A stretch of DNA of 64,000 bases from DASQUK01 sp963813485 (GCA_963813485.1 CAWEZE010000013.1:124001-188000), one strand, 5' to 3'. Counted from the first letter of the stretch, positions 30,228 through 38,903 are shown. The notes: generated by a model not told the origin, from the sequence alone. Program-made: numbers and translations.

Positions 30228-30679
30228 GCCGGGCCCGCCCCAGCCGGCTCGAAGCAGGCGATGTCGGTGATCGAACCGACCCGCTCGCCGGCCCACCGGA
30301 TCCGCACCTGCATCCCGGTGGCCATCGCCTCGGGCGAGCCGGCGTCGACGGCGTGGAGCAGCGCGGTGTCGGCGCCGTCGATCCGCACGAGCGCCCAGGC
30401 GAATGGTCGGTCGAGAGGCTGGTGGGGCCGGGGGGCGGGCTCCCATGACCATGCGGTCACGGTGCCGGTCTCCCCCAGCTCGACCAGTTCGGTGAGCTCG
30501 GCGCTGGTCACGGGGTCGTACTCGACCGGTGGGCACAGGACCCGGCCGTCCCCTGCCCGTACGCCGAGCACGAGGCCCTCGCGCAGCCCGGTCAAGAACG
30601 CGCTCTGGACCGGACCGACGGTCCGGCTGAACGGATACTCGAGCACGAGCGGCGCCGACAGGATCTCGGCGTCGGGCAT
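30224..30679 (-). CDS. DUF35-like OB-fold protein lacking a zinc ribbon
   Basis: 151 aa from ATG 30679, behind GGGGAAG. This start was chosen because the KstR-type box lies just upstream at 30697-30710. It has the DUF35 helix and OB-fold pattern (SRTVGPVQSAFLTGLREG, RVLCPPVEYDPVTS, FAWALVRIDGADTALLH and MQVRIRWAGERV). Only one cysteine remains in the ribbon region, so zinc binding is probably lost. It is the first gene of the steroid-type operon and probably a structural partner for an Ltp protein. Confidence 0.78.
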   Translation of the reverse strand: MPDAEILSAPLVLEYPFSRTVGPVQSAFLTGLREGLVLGVRAGDGRVLCPPVEYDPVTSAELTELVELGETGTVTAWSWEPAPRPHQPLDRPFAWALVRIDGADTALLHAVDAGSPEAMATGMQVRIRWAGERVGSITDIACFEPAGAGPA

Positions 30680-30696
30680 GGCATCTTCCCCACAGG

Positions 30697-30710
30697 TGAA
30701 ACAGGTTCTA
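30697..30710. promoter_or_regulatory. KstR-type operator (TGAAACAGGTTCTA)
   Basis: It matches TNNAACNNGTTNNA at all fixed bases. It ends 18 bases before the ATG of the first OB-fold gene on the minus strand, where a repressor would block transcription of the five-gene operon 30679-26681. Confidence 0.8.
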
Positions 30711-30880
30711 CCTCGGGGGCTTGGTCTAGCAGCTTTCGCGAACCGGACGGAAGCACCCACGGGCAGGCCCGACGCGCCCGTACAGTGACGCTCCGGGCAT
30801 CGGTGGACGATGCAGGGCGTGAGGATGAGGCTGCGAAGCTAGGGAAGCAGCAGGCCGGCGGCGCCGATCAGCTCGAACAC

Positions 30881-31963
30881 TCAGAAGCTGATGACCGACC
30901 GGATCACGGTGCCGGCCTTGAGGTCGGCCACCGCGTCGTTGACAGCGTCGATCGTGATGTTCTTGGAGATCATGCCTTCGAGGTCGAGCCGGCCGTGCTT
31001 CCAGAGGTTGAGGATCCGGGCGAAGTCCCGGCGCACGTCGGCGGACCCGTAGTACGAGCCCTTGATCGTCTTCTCGTCGAAGAACAGCTCGAAGGCGTTG
31101 AACGTGACGGTTTGGGCGGCGCTGCCGACGCCGATGATGCAGGTGGTCCCGCCCCGCCGGGTCACGTCGTAGGCGCTGCGCATGGTCTGGGGCAGGCCGA
31201 TCGCCTCGAAGGCGTAGTCGAAGCCGTCGCCGCCGGTGATCGTCGCCTTGGCCCCCTCGAGCTCCTCCGGCTTGACCGCGTGGGTGGCCCCGAAGCGCTG
31301 CGCATCCTCGAGCTTGGAGTCGACAACGTCCACGGCCACGATCTCCGACGCGCCCGCCACCCGGGCGCCCTGGATGGCGGCGATGCCGACGCCGCCGCAC
31401 CCGAACACCACTACGGACGAGCCAGGGACGACCTTGGCCGTGTTGATGGCGGCGCCCACGCCGGTCATGACGCCGCAGCCCACCAGCGACGCGATCTCGT
31501 GGGGTACATCGTCGTCGATCTTCACCACGGCCTGCTGGGGAACGACCATCTCCTCGGCCCAGGTGCCCATCCCGGCGAATCCGAAGATCGGCGCGCCGTC
31601 CTGCGCGTAGTGGGGCGTGAGGCCGGCAGTCATCAGCAGGTTGAGGCACAAGTTGGGCTGTTGGCGTTCGACGCAGAACGTGCACGTGCCGCACGGTGGG
31701 TTCCACGCGATGATGACGTGGTCGCCGGACTGGACCGAGGTGACGCCGTCCCCGACCTCCGCCACCACGCCGGCGCCCTCGTGACCCGGGACGAACGGGG
31801 CGGGTTGGGGGATGGTGCCGTTCATGCCCGACACGTCGGAGTGGCACACGCCGGTGGCGTGGATCTTGACCTTCACCTCGCCCGGGCCGACCGGGGCGAG
31901 CGTCAGGTCATCGCGGATCTCGAGCTTTTCGTCGCCGATGTTGCGGAGAACGGCTGCGCGCAT
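30881..31963 (-). CDS. Zinc-dependent alcohol dehydrogenase (class III-like)
   Basis: 360 aa from ATG 31963. That start was preferred over ATG 31981 because AGGGAG sits nine bases ahead of it. Catalytic zinc residues are Cys and His in HATGVCHSDVSG, PGHEGAGVV and VGCGVMTGVGAA. The structural zinc loop is CGTCTFCVERQQPNLC. NAD(P) is bound by VFGCGGVGIAAIQGA. It oxidises an alcohol or aldehyde, and an MSH- or NDMA-type cofactor is possible for the group. It lies between the steroid operon and kstR on the same strand, so a steroid or side-chain alcohol is plausible but not shown. Confidence 0.9.
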   Translation of the reverse strand: MRAAVLRNIGDEKLEIRDDLTLAPVGPGEVKVKIHATGVCHSDVSGMNGTIPQPAPFVPGHEGAGVVAEVGDGVTSVQSGDHVIIAWNPPCGTCTFCVERQQPNLCLNLLMTAGLTPHYAQDGAPIFGFAGMGTWAEEMVVPQQAVVKIDDDVPHEIASLVGCGVMTGVGAAINTAKVVPGSSVVVFGCGGVGIAAIQGARVAGASEIVAVDVVDSKLEDAQRFGATHAVKPEELEGAKATITGGDGFDYAFEAIGLPQTMRSAYDVTRRGGTTCIIGVGSAAQTVTFNAFELFFDEKTIKGSYYGSADVRRDFARILNLWKHGRLDLEGMISKNITIDAVNDAVADLKAGTVIRSVISF

Positions 31964-32024
31964 GATGCGGGTCTCCCTCATGGGTCTTCCGGACCGCCGC
32001 AGCGTAGCAAGGCGAGGTCAGAAC

Positions 32025-32049
32025 CCTTGACCGCAGGGTCAGGTCAAGG
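32025..32049. promoter_or_regulatory. Inverted repeat upstream of the alcohol dehydrogenase
   Basis: CCTTGACC (32025-32032) and GGTCAAGG (32042-32049) are perfect inverted arms with a 9-base spacer. A second, nested repeat TGACC-GCAG-GGTCA lies at 32028-32041. It is 62-86 bases before the dehydrogenase ATG. It could be an operator or part of the kstR terminator. The regulator is unknown and the site differs from the KstR motif. Confidence 0.4.
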
Positions 32050-32144
32050 CCCCGCCGGACCCGGGCGCGTTCCGGCTCTCGCAGGTGACGGAAGCGGGTG
32101 GGTCCGCGTGCTGGTTCAATCCCGCGGCGTGCGGCCGGGTCCAG

Positions 32145-32747
32145 CTAGCCGAGGCGTTCGGCAATGAGCGTGGTGGCCTCGCGCAGCTCGCTGGCAACCC
32201 AGTCGATGTCGCCCATCCCGTTGGCCCAGGCGATGGTGGCCGACCACCACACATGGCCCAGCACCTTGGCCGCCGACGCCTCCAGCTCGGGGTCGACGTC
32301 GTCGGGGAATGCGGAGCGCATGATGCGGGCCATGGCCTCGGTCACATCCCCGATCGCGGCCACGCTGGCGGCGTCACCGGCGGTCATGGCCGCGATCACG
32401 GCCGCCGTGAGCTTGGGCTCGCGGTCCATCGACCGCAGCGCCCGGCCGAGCACGTCCATCACCCGGTCGACCGTGTCGTCTCCTGCCGGCGGCCGGTGCA
32501 TGACCCGTTGTTCGAGGTCGCCCAACCACTGGACCATCACGGCCAGCAGCAACGCGTCCTTGGACGGGAAGTAGCGGTAGATGGTGCCGAGGGCGACCTG
32601 TGCCCGGGCCGCCACGTCGCGCATCTGCACGACGTCGTAGCCACCCTCGGCTGCGAGCTCGAGGGCCGCACGGATCACCCGCTCGCGCCGGGCGGCCTGG
32701 CTACGGGTCAGGGTCGACGCCGCCTGCGTGCTGCCGTCGCTGTCCAC
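32145..32747 (-). CDS. kstR: TetR-family steroid catabolism repressor, KstR-like
   Basis: 200 aa from ATG 32747. The TetR helix-turn-helix (about 20-65) reads ALELAAEGGYDVVQMRDVAA, then RAQVALGTIYRYFPSKDALL. From memory this is close to mycobacterial KstR (GGYEAVQMRAVADRADVAVGTLYRYFPSK). The C-terminal ligand domain continues the family pattern (DREPKLTAAVIAAMTAGDAA, HVWWSATIAWANG). KstR represses cholesterol-uptake and degradation genes and is released by a steroid-CoA intermediate. A near-perfect KstR box sits 11 bases upstream of its start, so it probably represses itself. Confidence 0.87.
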   Translation of the reverse strand: MDSDGSTQAASTLTRSQAARRERVIRAALELAAEGGYDVVQMRDVAARAQVALGTIYRYFPSKDALLLAVMVQWLGDLEQRVMHRPPAGDDTVDRVMDVLGRALRSMDREPKLTAAVIAAMTAGDAASVAAIGDVTEAMARIMRSAFPDDVDPELEASAAKVLGHVWWSATIAWANGMGDIDWVASELREATTLIAERLG

Positions 32748-32757
32748 TACCCGAGGT

Positions 32758-32771
32758 TAGAACACGTTCTA
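32758..32771. promoter_or_regulatory. KstR-type operator (TAGAACACGTTCTA)
   Basis: It matches TNNAACNNGTTNNA and is symmetric apart from the central two bases. It lies 11 bases before the kstR start codon, consistent with autorepression. Confidence 0.85.
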
Positions 32772-32788
32772 CCCCGGGCCGGAGCCAA

Positions 32789-32884
32789 TCACTCCTGGAG
32801 GACGGCCTCGATCTCCAGGTCGATCTTGATCTTGTCGCCCACGACCAGTCCACCGCCCTCCATGGGCATGTCGAATGTGGCCGC
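32789..32884 (-). pseudogene. C-terminal remnant of a YceI-family protein
   Basis: Read on the minus strand to TGA 32789-32791, the frame gives TFDMPMEGGGLVVGDKIKID and then LEIEAVLQE. This is the typical last beta-strand pair of YceI lipid-binding proteins. The frame is interrupted by TGA at 32885-32887 just upstream, so only about 31 codons remain and there is no start. It lies immediately upstream of the kstR promoter. The rest of the gene was probably lost by deletion before the ABC1-kinase gene. Confidence 0.6.
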
Positions 32885-32902
32885 TCATGCCGGGGAGCGG
32901 AG

Positions 32903-34423
32903 ATGTTGCGTCGTAGCCTCACCATCATGCCCGCCCGGTCCGCCACCCGTCCGTTCGCCGGACCCTACGCCGAGGGTGTGCCGACGGGCGCGCTGCGGAT
33001 CGTCCCCCCTAGCCTCACCCGCTTCGGGTGGCGGGAGCTGGTGCGCGGCGTCGAGATCGTCGTTGTGCTGGCGTGGCACGTCGTCGGGGCGATCGTCCGC
33101 CACGTCGCCCGCCAACCCTCGGCGCTGTTCCGCCTGCGGCGCGATCGAGCCTGCCGGACGGCACTGGGAAGCGCCGTCAGCGTCGGCCTCGTGGAGGCCT
33201 TCATGGCGCTCGGTCCGACGTTCGTGAAGCTGGGCCAGCTCATCGCGTCCTCGCCGGGGATGTTCCCCGACCCGCTTGCCGACGCCTGCATGCGCACGCT
33301 CGACGACGTGCCGCCGTTCCCTGCGGACGAGGCCCTGGCGATGGTGGAGGAAGACCTCGGCGCTGCCGGCGCGGAGATCTTCAGGGACTTCGACCCGAAG
33401 CCGCTCTCCGCCGCGTCGATCGCCCAGGTGCACGCCTGCAAGCTGGCCGACGGTCGGGAGGCGGTGCTCAAGATCCAGCGGCCGGCCATCCGCAATCGCA
33501 TGAACCGCGACCTGCGGATGATGTACCGCATGGCCCGGCTGGTCGACCGCACGCGCACCGGGCACCTCATGAACGCCCCCGGGGTGGTCGAGGACCTGCA
33601 CCAGGTCACCAACGAGGAGCTGAACTTCGCGCTCGAGGCCCACCGCCAGGCGGAGTTCCGCGACCACATCGGGACGTTCGGCGACAACCGTTGGATCACC
33701 GCTCCCCTGGTGTACTGGGACCACTGCGGACCGAGGGTCATCTGCATGGAACGGCTCCGGGGTACCCCCATGGACCGCTTCGCCGAGATCAAGGCCCGCG
33801 GCATCGACGGCGAACTGGTGCTGCGGCGGGGGCTGAAGGCGTGGATGGAGGCCACGCTGGTCCACGGGCCGTTCCATGGGGACGTGCACGCCGGCAACAT
33901 CTGGGTGCTCGACGACGGACGCGCCGCGTACCTCGACTTCGGCATCATGGGCGAGCTGCCCGAGGCCCACCGCCAAGCCCTGCGTGACGCCCAGTACACG
34001 GTGATGATCGACGGCGACTACACCCGCATCGTGCGGGCCTGGCAGCACATCGGCATCCTGAGCGACGACGTGGGGCCGGTCGACGAGGTGGCCGCCCGCC
34101 TCAAGGCCGTGCTGGACCCCATGTTCGACATGACCCTCGGCGAGGTGAGCCTGTCGTTCGTGCTGCGCAGGCAGCTCGAGCTCCAGCACGAATACGGCGC
34201 CCGCGCCGCTCGCGAGCTGGTTCTCGTCTCGAAGCAGCTCATGTACTTCGAGCGCTACGCCAAGGAGCTGGCGCCCGACTACAACATGGCCCGCGACCTG
34301 TTCCTGATGCAGAACGTATTTCCGGAGCCGGTCGCCCGGCTGGTCGCGGAGCGCGGCATCTCCTTCCCCGACGACTCGGTCCCCCACATGCTGGGGTCAG
34401 GCGACGCCCGTACGACCGCGTGA
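32903..34423 (+). CDS. ABC1/UbiB (AarF) family kinase-like protein
   Basis: 506 aa from ATG 32903, behind GGGGAGCGG. Family motifs are FVKLGQLIASSPGMFP (KxGQ motif, 108-123), LSAASIAQVHACKL (A-rich loop), AVLKIQRPAIRNRM, HGPFHGDVHAGNIWV (catalytic loop) and AYLDFGIMGEL (metal-binding DFG). UbiB-type ATPases support quinone or lipid metabolism. There is no ubiquinone gene nearby, so the role here is open. The 3' end overlaps the convergent HelD-like gene by 27 bases. Confidence 0.9.
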   Translation: MLRRSLTIMPARSATRPFAGPYAEGVPTGALRIVPPSLTRFGWRELVRGVEIVVVLAWHVVGAIVRHVARQPSALFRLRRDRACRTALGSAVSVGLVEAFMALGPTFVKLGQLIASSPGMFPDPLADACMRTLDDVPPFPADEALAMVEEDLGAAGAEIFRDFDPKPLSAASIAQVHACKLADGREAVLKIQRPAIRNRMNRDLRMMYRMARLVDRTRTGHLMNAPGVVEDLHQVTNEELNFALEAHRQAEFRDHIGTFGDNRWITAPLVYWDHCGPRVICMERLRGTPMDRFAEIKARGIDGELVLRRGLKAWMEATLVHGPFHGDVHAGNIWVLDDGRAAYLDFGIMGELPEAHRQALRDAQYTVMIDGDYTRIVRAWQHIGILSDDVGPVDEVAARLKAVLDPMFDMTLGEVSLSFVLRRQLELQHEYGARAARELVLVSKQLMYFERYAKELAPDYNMARDLFLMQNVFPEPVARLVAERGISFPDDSVPHMLGSGDARTTA

Positions 34424-36409
34424 TGACAACGCCGGCGGCAACGCCAGGGCGTGGACGACGATCAGCTCCTGGACCGCCCGGGTGAGCGCGACGTAGAGCA
34501 GCCGCAGGCCCTGCGCGGTACCTCCGGCGATGGCCGCCGGCTCGGCCACGACCACAGCGTCGAACTCAAGGCCCTTGGCGTCCGATGGCGCCAGGACGGC
34601 GGCTCCCGGCAGCCGCTGCGCGCTGGGGGCCAGGCCCGGCGGAGCGATCACGGCAACCGACGTGTAGAGGTCGGTCAGCTCGGCCACCGCCGCCACGATC
34701 CGGTCGTGGAGGCCCTCGGTACCGAGCGCGGCCTCGACGGCCAGGAACCGGGGCGGACGGCCATCGAGGCGGACGGACCGGCAGGGCGTGACGCCCGGGG
34801 CGGCCTCGGCCAGCAGCCGGTTGGCGACATCGACGATGGCGGCCGGCACGCGGTAGCCGAGGTCGAGGTCGGCCCGCCGGGCGGTCGCGGGGTCGCCGAG
34901 GTGGCCGACCACATCGTCCCAGGAGGACTGTGCGGCCGGGGCGGTGGCCTGGGCAAGGTCGCCGAGAACGGTCATCGATCGCGCGGGGCTCCGCCGCCCC
35001 AGCGCCCGGAACCCCATGGTCGAGAGGTCCTGCGCTTCGTCGAGGACCACGTGGCCGTACGCCGGTGGCGGTCCGGCCAGGAGCGCTTCGGCCTCGTCGA
35101 GCAGCGCCAGGTCGTCGAGCGTCCACGGCTCGTCGGACACCCGTTTCGTGGGCGGGCGGAGTAGCAGTGCCTGCTCGTCGGCGTCGAGCATGCCGGCGCT
35201 GGCGGTCCGCAGCGCGTTGCGGTTGGAGAGCAGCCGCCGCACCAGGGAGGCGGCGCTGAGGGCCGGCCAGATGCGATCGAGGGCTCGCTGCCAGCTGCGG
35301 TCGGCGCGCAGGCTGGCGTCCACGGACTCCAGGTTGGCTACCTCCTCGCCGCGGCGCGCCACCAGCTCCTGGCGCGCCAGCCGCACCAGGCGGGTCCGCA
35401 ACGCCGCACGCCCGACGTTGTGCGGCACGCCCCGGTCATGCACCTCGGCCACCGCGTCGAACACCGCGTCCGCGTCCAGACGGATCGTCCCCCAGGGGGT
35501 GACACCCGCGAGGCGGTCCTCGGGTGGCTGCACGCTGCTGGACACCGCCTGGGACAGCACCGCCGCCAGGCGGCCATCGCCCTTGAGCCGGGCGATGTCG
35601 TCGCCGTCCCGGCCGCGCCGGCGGTAGGCGCTGCCGGCTAGCAGCCGTTCGAGCGTCGTCTGCCGTACGGCTGTCTCCCCGAGCGACGGCAGCACCTGGG
35701 CGATGTAGCGCAGGAAGATGGGGTTGGGCCCGACCACGAGGATGCCGGCGGCGTCCAGCTCGCGGCGGTGCTCGTAGAGCAGGAAGGCGGCGCGATGGAG
35801 ACCGACGGCCGTCTTGCCGGTGCCGGGCCCACCCTGCACGACGAGGCAGGTGTCGAGCGGCGCGCGGATCACCTCGTCCTGCTCGGCGGCGATCGTGGCG
35901 ACGATGTCCCGCATCTCGCCCGTCCGCTCGCGTTCCAGTTCGGCCAGCAACGGGTCGGGGATGCCGCCGTGATGGGCGGCATCGACGCTGTCGGGATCGT
36001 CGAACACCTCGTCGACCAGGTCGTCGAGGCGACGGCCGGTCATCATGAATCGTCGCCGACGCCGCAGGCCGAACGGGTCGACCGCGGTTGCTCGGTAGAA
36101 CGGCACGGCCACGTCGGCTCGCCAGTCGACCACCACCGGGTCACCGCGGTGGTCCTCGACGTGGCGGCGGCCCACGTACCAGCAGGCCCCGTCCTCGCCG
36201 TCGAGCCGGCCGAAGCTCAACCCGGGCACGTCCACATCGAGGGTGCCGAGGCGATGCGCCAGGTGCTGCTGCGCGATCGCGGAGTCCACCTCCTGAGCGG
36301 CGCTCTCGGCGATCGAGGCCGTGCGTGCCGTCCGGTCCCGCATGGCGGCGAGACAGCGATAAGCCTCGTCGAGGTACTCCTGCTCGGTGTCGACGTCGGG
36401 ATGGGGCAC
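34397..36409 (-). CDS. HelD/HelR-like superfamily I ATPase
   Basis: 670 aa from GTG 36409, with AGAGG about eight bases upstream. The in-frame ATG 36460 gives a non-conserved extension. The N-terminal helices (QEYLDEAYRCLAAMRDRTAR) are followed by YVGRRHVEDHRGDPVVVDWR. Walker A is GGPGTGKT at 193-200, with later HVVLDEAQDLSTMGF and LDLGYRVPAAIVDVANRLL, and LLYVALTRAVQELIVVH at the end. This is the plan of actinobacterial HelD, which removes RNA polymerase from stalled complexes. Its HelR branch gives rifamycin tolerance. Whether it is HelR or a generic HelD cannot be told here. Confidence 0.86.
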   Translation of the reverse strand: MPHPDVDTEQEYLDEAYRCLAAMRDRTARTASIAESAAQEVDSAIAQQHLAHRLGTLDVDVPGLSFGRLDGEDGACWYVGRRHVEDHRGDPVVVDWRADVAVPFYRATAVDPFGLRRRRRFMMTGRRLDDLVDEVFDDPDSVDAAHHGGIPDPLLAELERERTGEMRDIVATIAAEQDEVIRAPLDTCLVVQGGPGTGKTAVGLHRAAFLLYEHRRELDAAGILVVGPNPIFLRYIAQVLPSLGETAVRQTTLERLLAGSAYRRRGRDGDDIARLKGDGRLAAVLSQAVSSSVQPPEDRLAGVTPWGTIRLDADAVFDAVAEVHDRGVPHNVGRAALRTRLVRLARQELVARRGEEVANLESVDASLRADRSWQRALDRIWPALSAASLVRRLLSNRNALRTASAGMLDADEQALLLRPPTKRVSDEPWTLDDLALLDEAEALLAGPPPAYGHVVLDEAQDLSTMGFRALGRRSPARSMTVLGDLAQATAPAAQSSWDDVVGHLGDPATARRADLDLGYRVPAAIVDVANRLLAEAAPGVTPCRSVRLDGRPPRFLAVEAALGTEGLHDRIVAAVAELTDLYTSVAVIAPPGLAPSAQRLPGAAVLAPSDAKGLEFDAVVVAEPAAIAGGTAQGLRLLYVALTRAVQELIVVHALALPPALSSRGRTGVA

Positions 36410-36516
36410 GGTCGGTACCTCTGCGCTACCGGGGGCGAAGCAGCGTAGTGCCGGCCTCAATGCCTGGCTTCCCGATTTCGCCGGCGCGGTAGGGTCCGGC
36501 CCCGGAGGTCCACCAC

Positions 36517-36972
36517 GTGCGCATCACCGCAAAGGTCGATTACGCCGTGCGCGCCGCCGCCGAGCTTGCGGCGGCGCCCCCGGGGCCCGTCAAGGGCGAT
36601 GTGATCGCGCAGCACCAAGGCATCCCCGCCAAGTTCCTGGAGAACATCCTCGCCGACCTCCGACGAGCCGGCCTGGTCGCCAGCCAGCGGGGCGCCGAGG
36701 GTGGCTACTGGCTGGCCGCCGACGCCACCGCCATCTCCGTGGCCGACATCATCCGGGCCGTCGAGGGGCCCCTGGCCGACGTGCACGGCACGCCCCCCGA
36801 ACAGGTCGACTACCGGGGGCCCGCAGCGGGGCTCCAGGCTGTGTGGGTCGCGACGCGGGCCGCGCTGCGCACGGTCCTCGAAGAGGTCACGCTGGCCGAT
36901 GTTGCCGCCGGGCGCCTACCCGCCCAGGTCGACCAGTTGCTGCGCGAGCCGGACGCGTGGCTGCGACGCTGA
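36517..36972 (+). CDS. Rrf2-family transcriptional regulator without cluster cysteines
   Basis: 151 aa from GTG 36517, with GGAGG ten bases upstream. The winged helix (MRITAKVDYAVRAAAELAAA, KFLENILADLRRAGLVASQR) followed by GAEGGYWLAADATAISVADI matches Rrf2/IscR/RsrR. It contains no cysteine at all, so it cannot bind an iron-sulfur cluster in the usual way. It probably senses another signal or acts as a simple repressor. It stands alone between the divergent HelD-like gene and a downstream gene on its own strand. Confidence 0.9.
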   Translation: MRITAKVDYAVRAAAELAAAPPGPVKGDVIAQHQGIPAKFLENILADLRRAGLVASQRGAEGGYWLAADATAISVADIIRAVEGPLADVHGTPPEQVDYRGPAAGLQAVWVATRAALRTVLEEVTLADVAAGRLPAQVDQLLREPDAWLRR

Positions 36973-37009
36973 TGTCGGCATGAACCGGCCGCGCTAGCGT
37001 TGATCGCCT

Positions 37010-38434
37010 ATGTCCCGCCGGATCGAGATCGAGCTCACCAGCTCCCGGGATGACGGTTCCTGGACATGGCGCGCCGCCGGCGCCCGGGAGCCTCGCGGCA
37101 CGCTGGACAGTGCCCTCGTCCCGGGGGGAGCCCAGGTGGGCGACGTACTGCGCGCCGAGATCGACGGCTACCTGGACCGGATGAGCGTCGTGGCAGTCCT
37201 GCCGCCTCGGGCCGCACGGCGCGAGCCGGAGCGGCTGGAGCTGCACAGCGCCGGCAGTGATCGACCGCTGGTCACCACGACGCTGGTGAGGGAGCGCACC
37301 GACGAGCGTCGCTCCCCGGGTCGTCGCGGCGACCGCCGCGAGCGGGGTGACCGAAGTGAACGTGGCAGCCGCGGTGAGCGCGGCGAACGCCGCGACGGCA
37401 CCGGACGGCGGGAGCGCGGCGACCGCGAGGGCGGACGGTCCGATCGCGACGGCCGACGCCCCACACGTGCCCGTCAGGACGGACGCCACGAACGGTCCGA
37501 GCGGCCGGCTTCCCCGCCGGTCGAGTCCAAGCCGAAGGCCAAGCGTCTACGCCCGGGGAAGGTCCATCGCACCGCCCTGCTCGAGGCCGTCTCGCCCGAG
37601 CAGCGGCCGATCGCCGAGCAGCTCCTGCAGGGGGGCATCCCGTCGGTGCGCCAGGCGATCGAGAAGCAGAACGAGGCACTTCGCGCGGAGGGAAAGACCG
37701 AGGTCAAGGCCGATCAGCTGCTGCGCGTCGCCGAGGAGCTGCGCTATCGCGCCGCAGCGGCCGTGTGGCGCGATCGCGCCGAGGCCGCCATCGCCGCCGT
37801 CGACGAGCTCGACCTCCGCGACCTGCGCTCGGTCGTCAACGCCGCCGGCGATGCCGGTCGTGATGAGGAGGCCCGGGCGCTGGCCGCCCAGCTGCGGGAG
37901 GCGCTGGCCAACCGGGTCGAGAAGGAGCACGCCGCCTGGCTGGCCGATCTGGCCGACACCCTGCGGGCCGGACGGGTGGTGCGGGCGCTCAGGCTCAGCT
38001 CACGTCCGCCCAAGGCGGGGGCGCCCATCCCCGGCGACCTGGCCAACCAGCTCGTCGACGGCGCGACCGCGGCGCTGACGGCGGAGACCGGCCAGGAGCG
38101 CTGGGCCACGGTGCTCGACGCCTTGGCCTTCTCGCCCATCCGCCGGCGGGTGGTTCCCCATTCGTTGCCCACGAAGCTGTCGCCCGAGCTCCGCGCGACC
38201 GTCGCCCGGCTGGGTTCCCGGCTTCCCGAGATCGCCCACATATTCGCCATCGAGCCCGAGGAATCGACCGGGCGGACTCCGCGGGGCCCGGCCCGCCGTA
38301 GCGCCCCTCGCGGCAAGAAGGCCCGCACCGAGCCTCAGCCGGCCGCAGATGCGGACGCGGGCGCGGCGTCCAAGGGCCCCCCGGATGTCGAGCCAGACCC
38401 GGCCAGCGCACCCGAAGAGGCGACCACGCAGTAG
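37010..38434 (+). CDS. Conserved hypothetical protein with Arg/Glu/Gly-rich charged linker
   Basis: 474 aa from ATG 37010. Residues 1-90 look globular and beta-rich (RRIEIELTSSRDDGSWTWRA, VGDVLRAEIDGYLDRMSVVA). Residues about 92-170 are a low-complexity RGD/RER-rich stretch (RRGDRRERGDRSERGSRGER). The rest is helical (VHRTALLEAVSPEQRPIAEQ, VKADQLLRVAEELRYRAAAA), with an Ala/Pro-rich acidic tail. The RG/RE repeats suggest RNA binding or phase-separating behaviour, which is inference only. I do not recognise the family. It is 38 bases after the Rrf2 gene and might be co-expressed. Confidence 0.8.
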   Translation: MSRRIEIELTSSRDDGSWTWRAAGAREPRGTLDSALVPGGAQVGDVLRAEIDGYLDRMSVVAVLPPRAARREPERLELHSAGSDRPLVTTTLVRERTDERRSPGRRGDRRERGDRSERGSRGERGERRDGTGRRERGDREGGRSDRDGRRPTRARQDGRHERSERPASPPVESKPKAKRLRPGKVHRTALLEAVSPEQRPIAEQLLQGGIPSVRQAIEKQNEALRAEGKTEVKADQLLRVAEELRYRAAAAVWRDRAEAAIAAVDELDLRDLRSVVNAAGDAGRDEEARALAAQLREALANRVEKEHAAWLADLADTLRAGRVVRALRLSSRPPKAGAPIPGDLANQLVDGATAALTAETGQERWATVLDALAFSPIRRRVVPHSLPTKLSPELRATVARLGSRLPEIAHIFAIEPEESTGRTPRGPARRSAPRGKKARTEPQPAADADAGAASKGPPDVEPDPASAPEEATTQ

Positions 38435-38486
38435 TCCGAGGGAGGCGGGTGCCCGCCAACCGTGTCCGGGCATCTGCCCCACGCCC

Positions 38487-38903
38487 ATGAGCCCAGCGCA
38501 TTACGAGGTGATGCCGATCGGAACCGTCCGGTCTCCCCTGACCGACCGGGCCTCCGCGCCGAAGCAGGGCTACGAAGGATCGCCCGACGCGTGGCTCGAA
38601 TTCGTCCCGGGCGTGCTCGAAGGGTTGGACGACATCCGGCCGGGAGACCAGGTCATCGTTCTGACATGGCTCGACCGGGCTCGCCGCGACGTCCTGCGGA
38701 CCCATCCCCGTGACAACCTTGCCAATCCCGAGGTGGGCGTCTTCAGCACCCGCTCGCCCGACCGCCCCAACCCGATAGGGCTCCACGTCGTCGAGATTCT
38801 CTCCAGCGACCGTGGCCGGCTTCAGGTCCGCAACCTCGAGGCCCTCGACGGGACGCCGGTCATCGACCTGAAGCCGGTGCTCCCGGGCGTGCTCGACGCC
38901 TGA
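38487..38903 (+). CDS. trmO: TsaA/TrmO-family tRNA methyltransferase
   Basis: 138 aa from ATG 38487, somewhat short. It covers the core: EVMPIGTVRSPLTD, a Gly/Asp-rich PGDQVIVLTWLDRARRD and the signature FSTRSPDRPNPIGLHVVEIL, ending LDLKPVLPGV-like (IDLKPVLPGVL). In E. coli TrmO adds the N6-methyl group on t6A37 of tRNA-Thr. The short form without the C-terminal domain is common in bacteria and archaea. The start codon has no strong Shine-Dalgarno. Confidence 0.88.
   Translation: MSPAHYEVMPIGTVRSPLTDRASAPKQGYEGSPDAWLEFVPGVLEGLDDIRPGDQVIVLTWLDRARRDVLRTHPRDNLANPEVGVFSTRSPDRPNPIGLHVVEILSSDRGRLQVRNLEALDGTPVIDLKPVLPGVLDA

Noticed and set aside
30785..32167. A 460-codon open frame on the plus strand opposite the alcohol dehydrogenase
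   Set aside because: The minus strand encodes a complete zinc alcohol dehydrogenase with all motifs; the plus frame has shadow-type composition.
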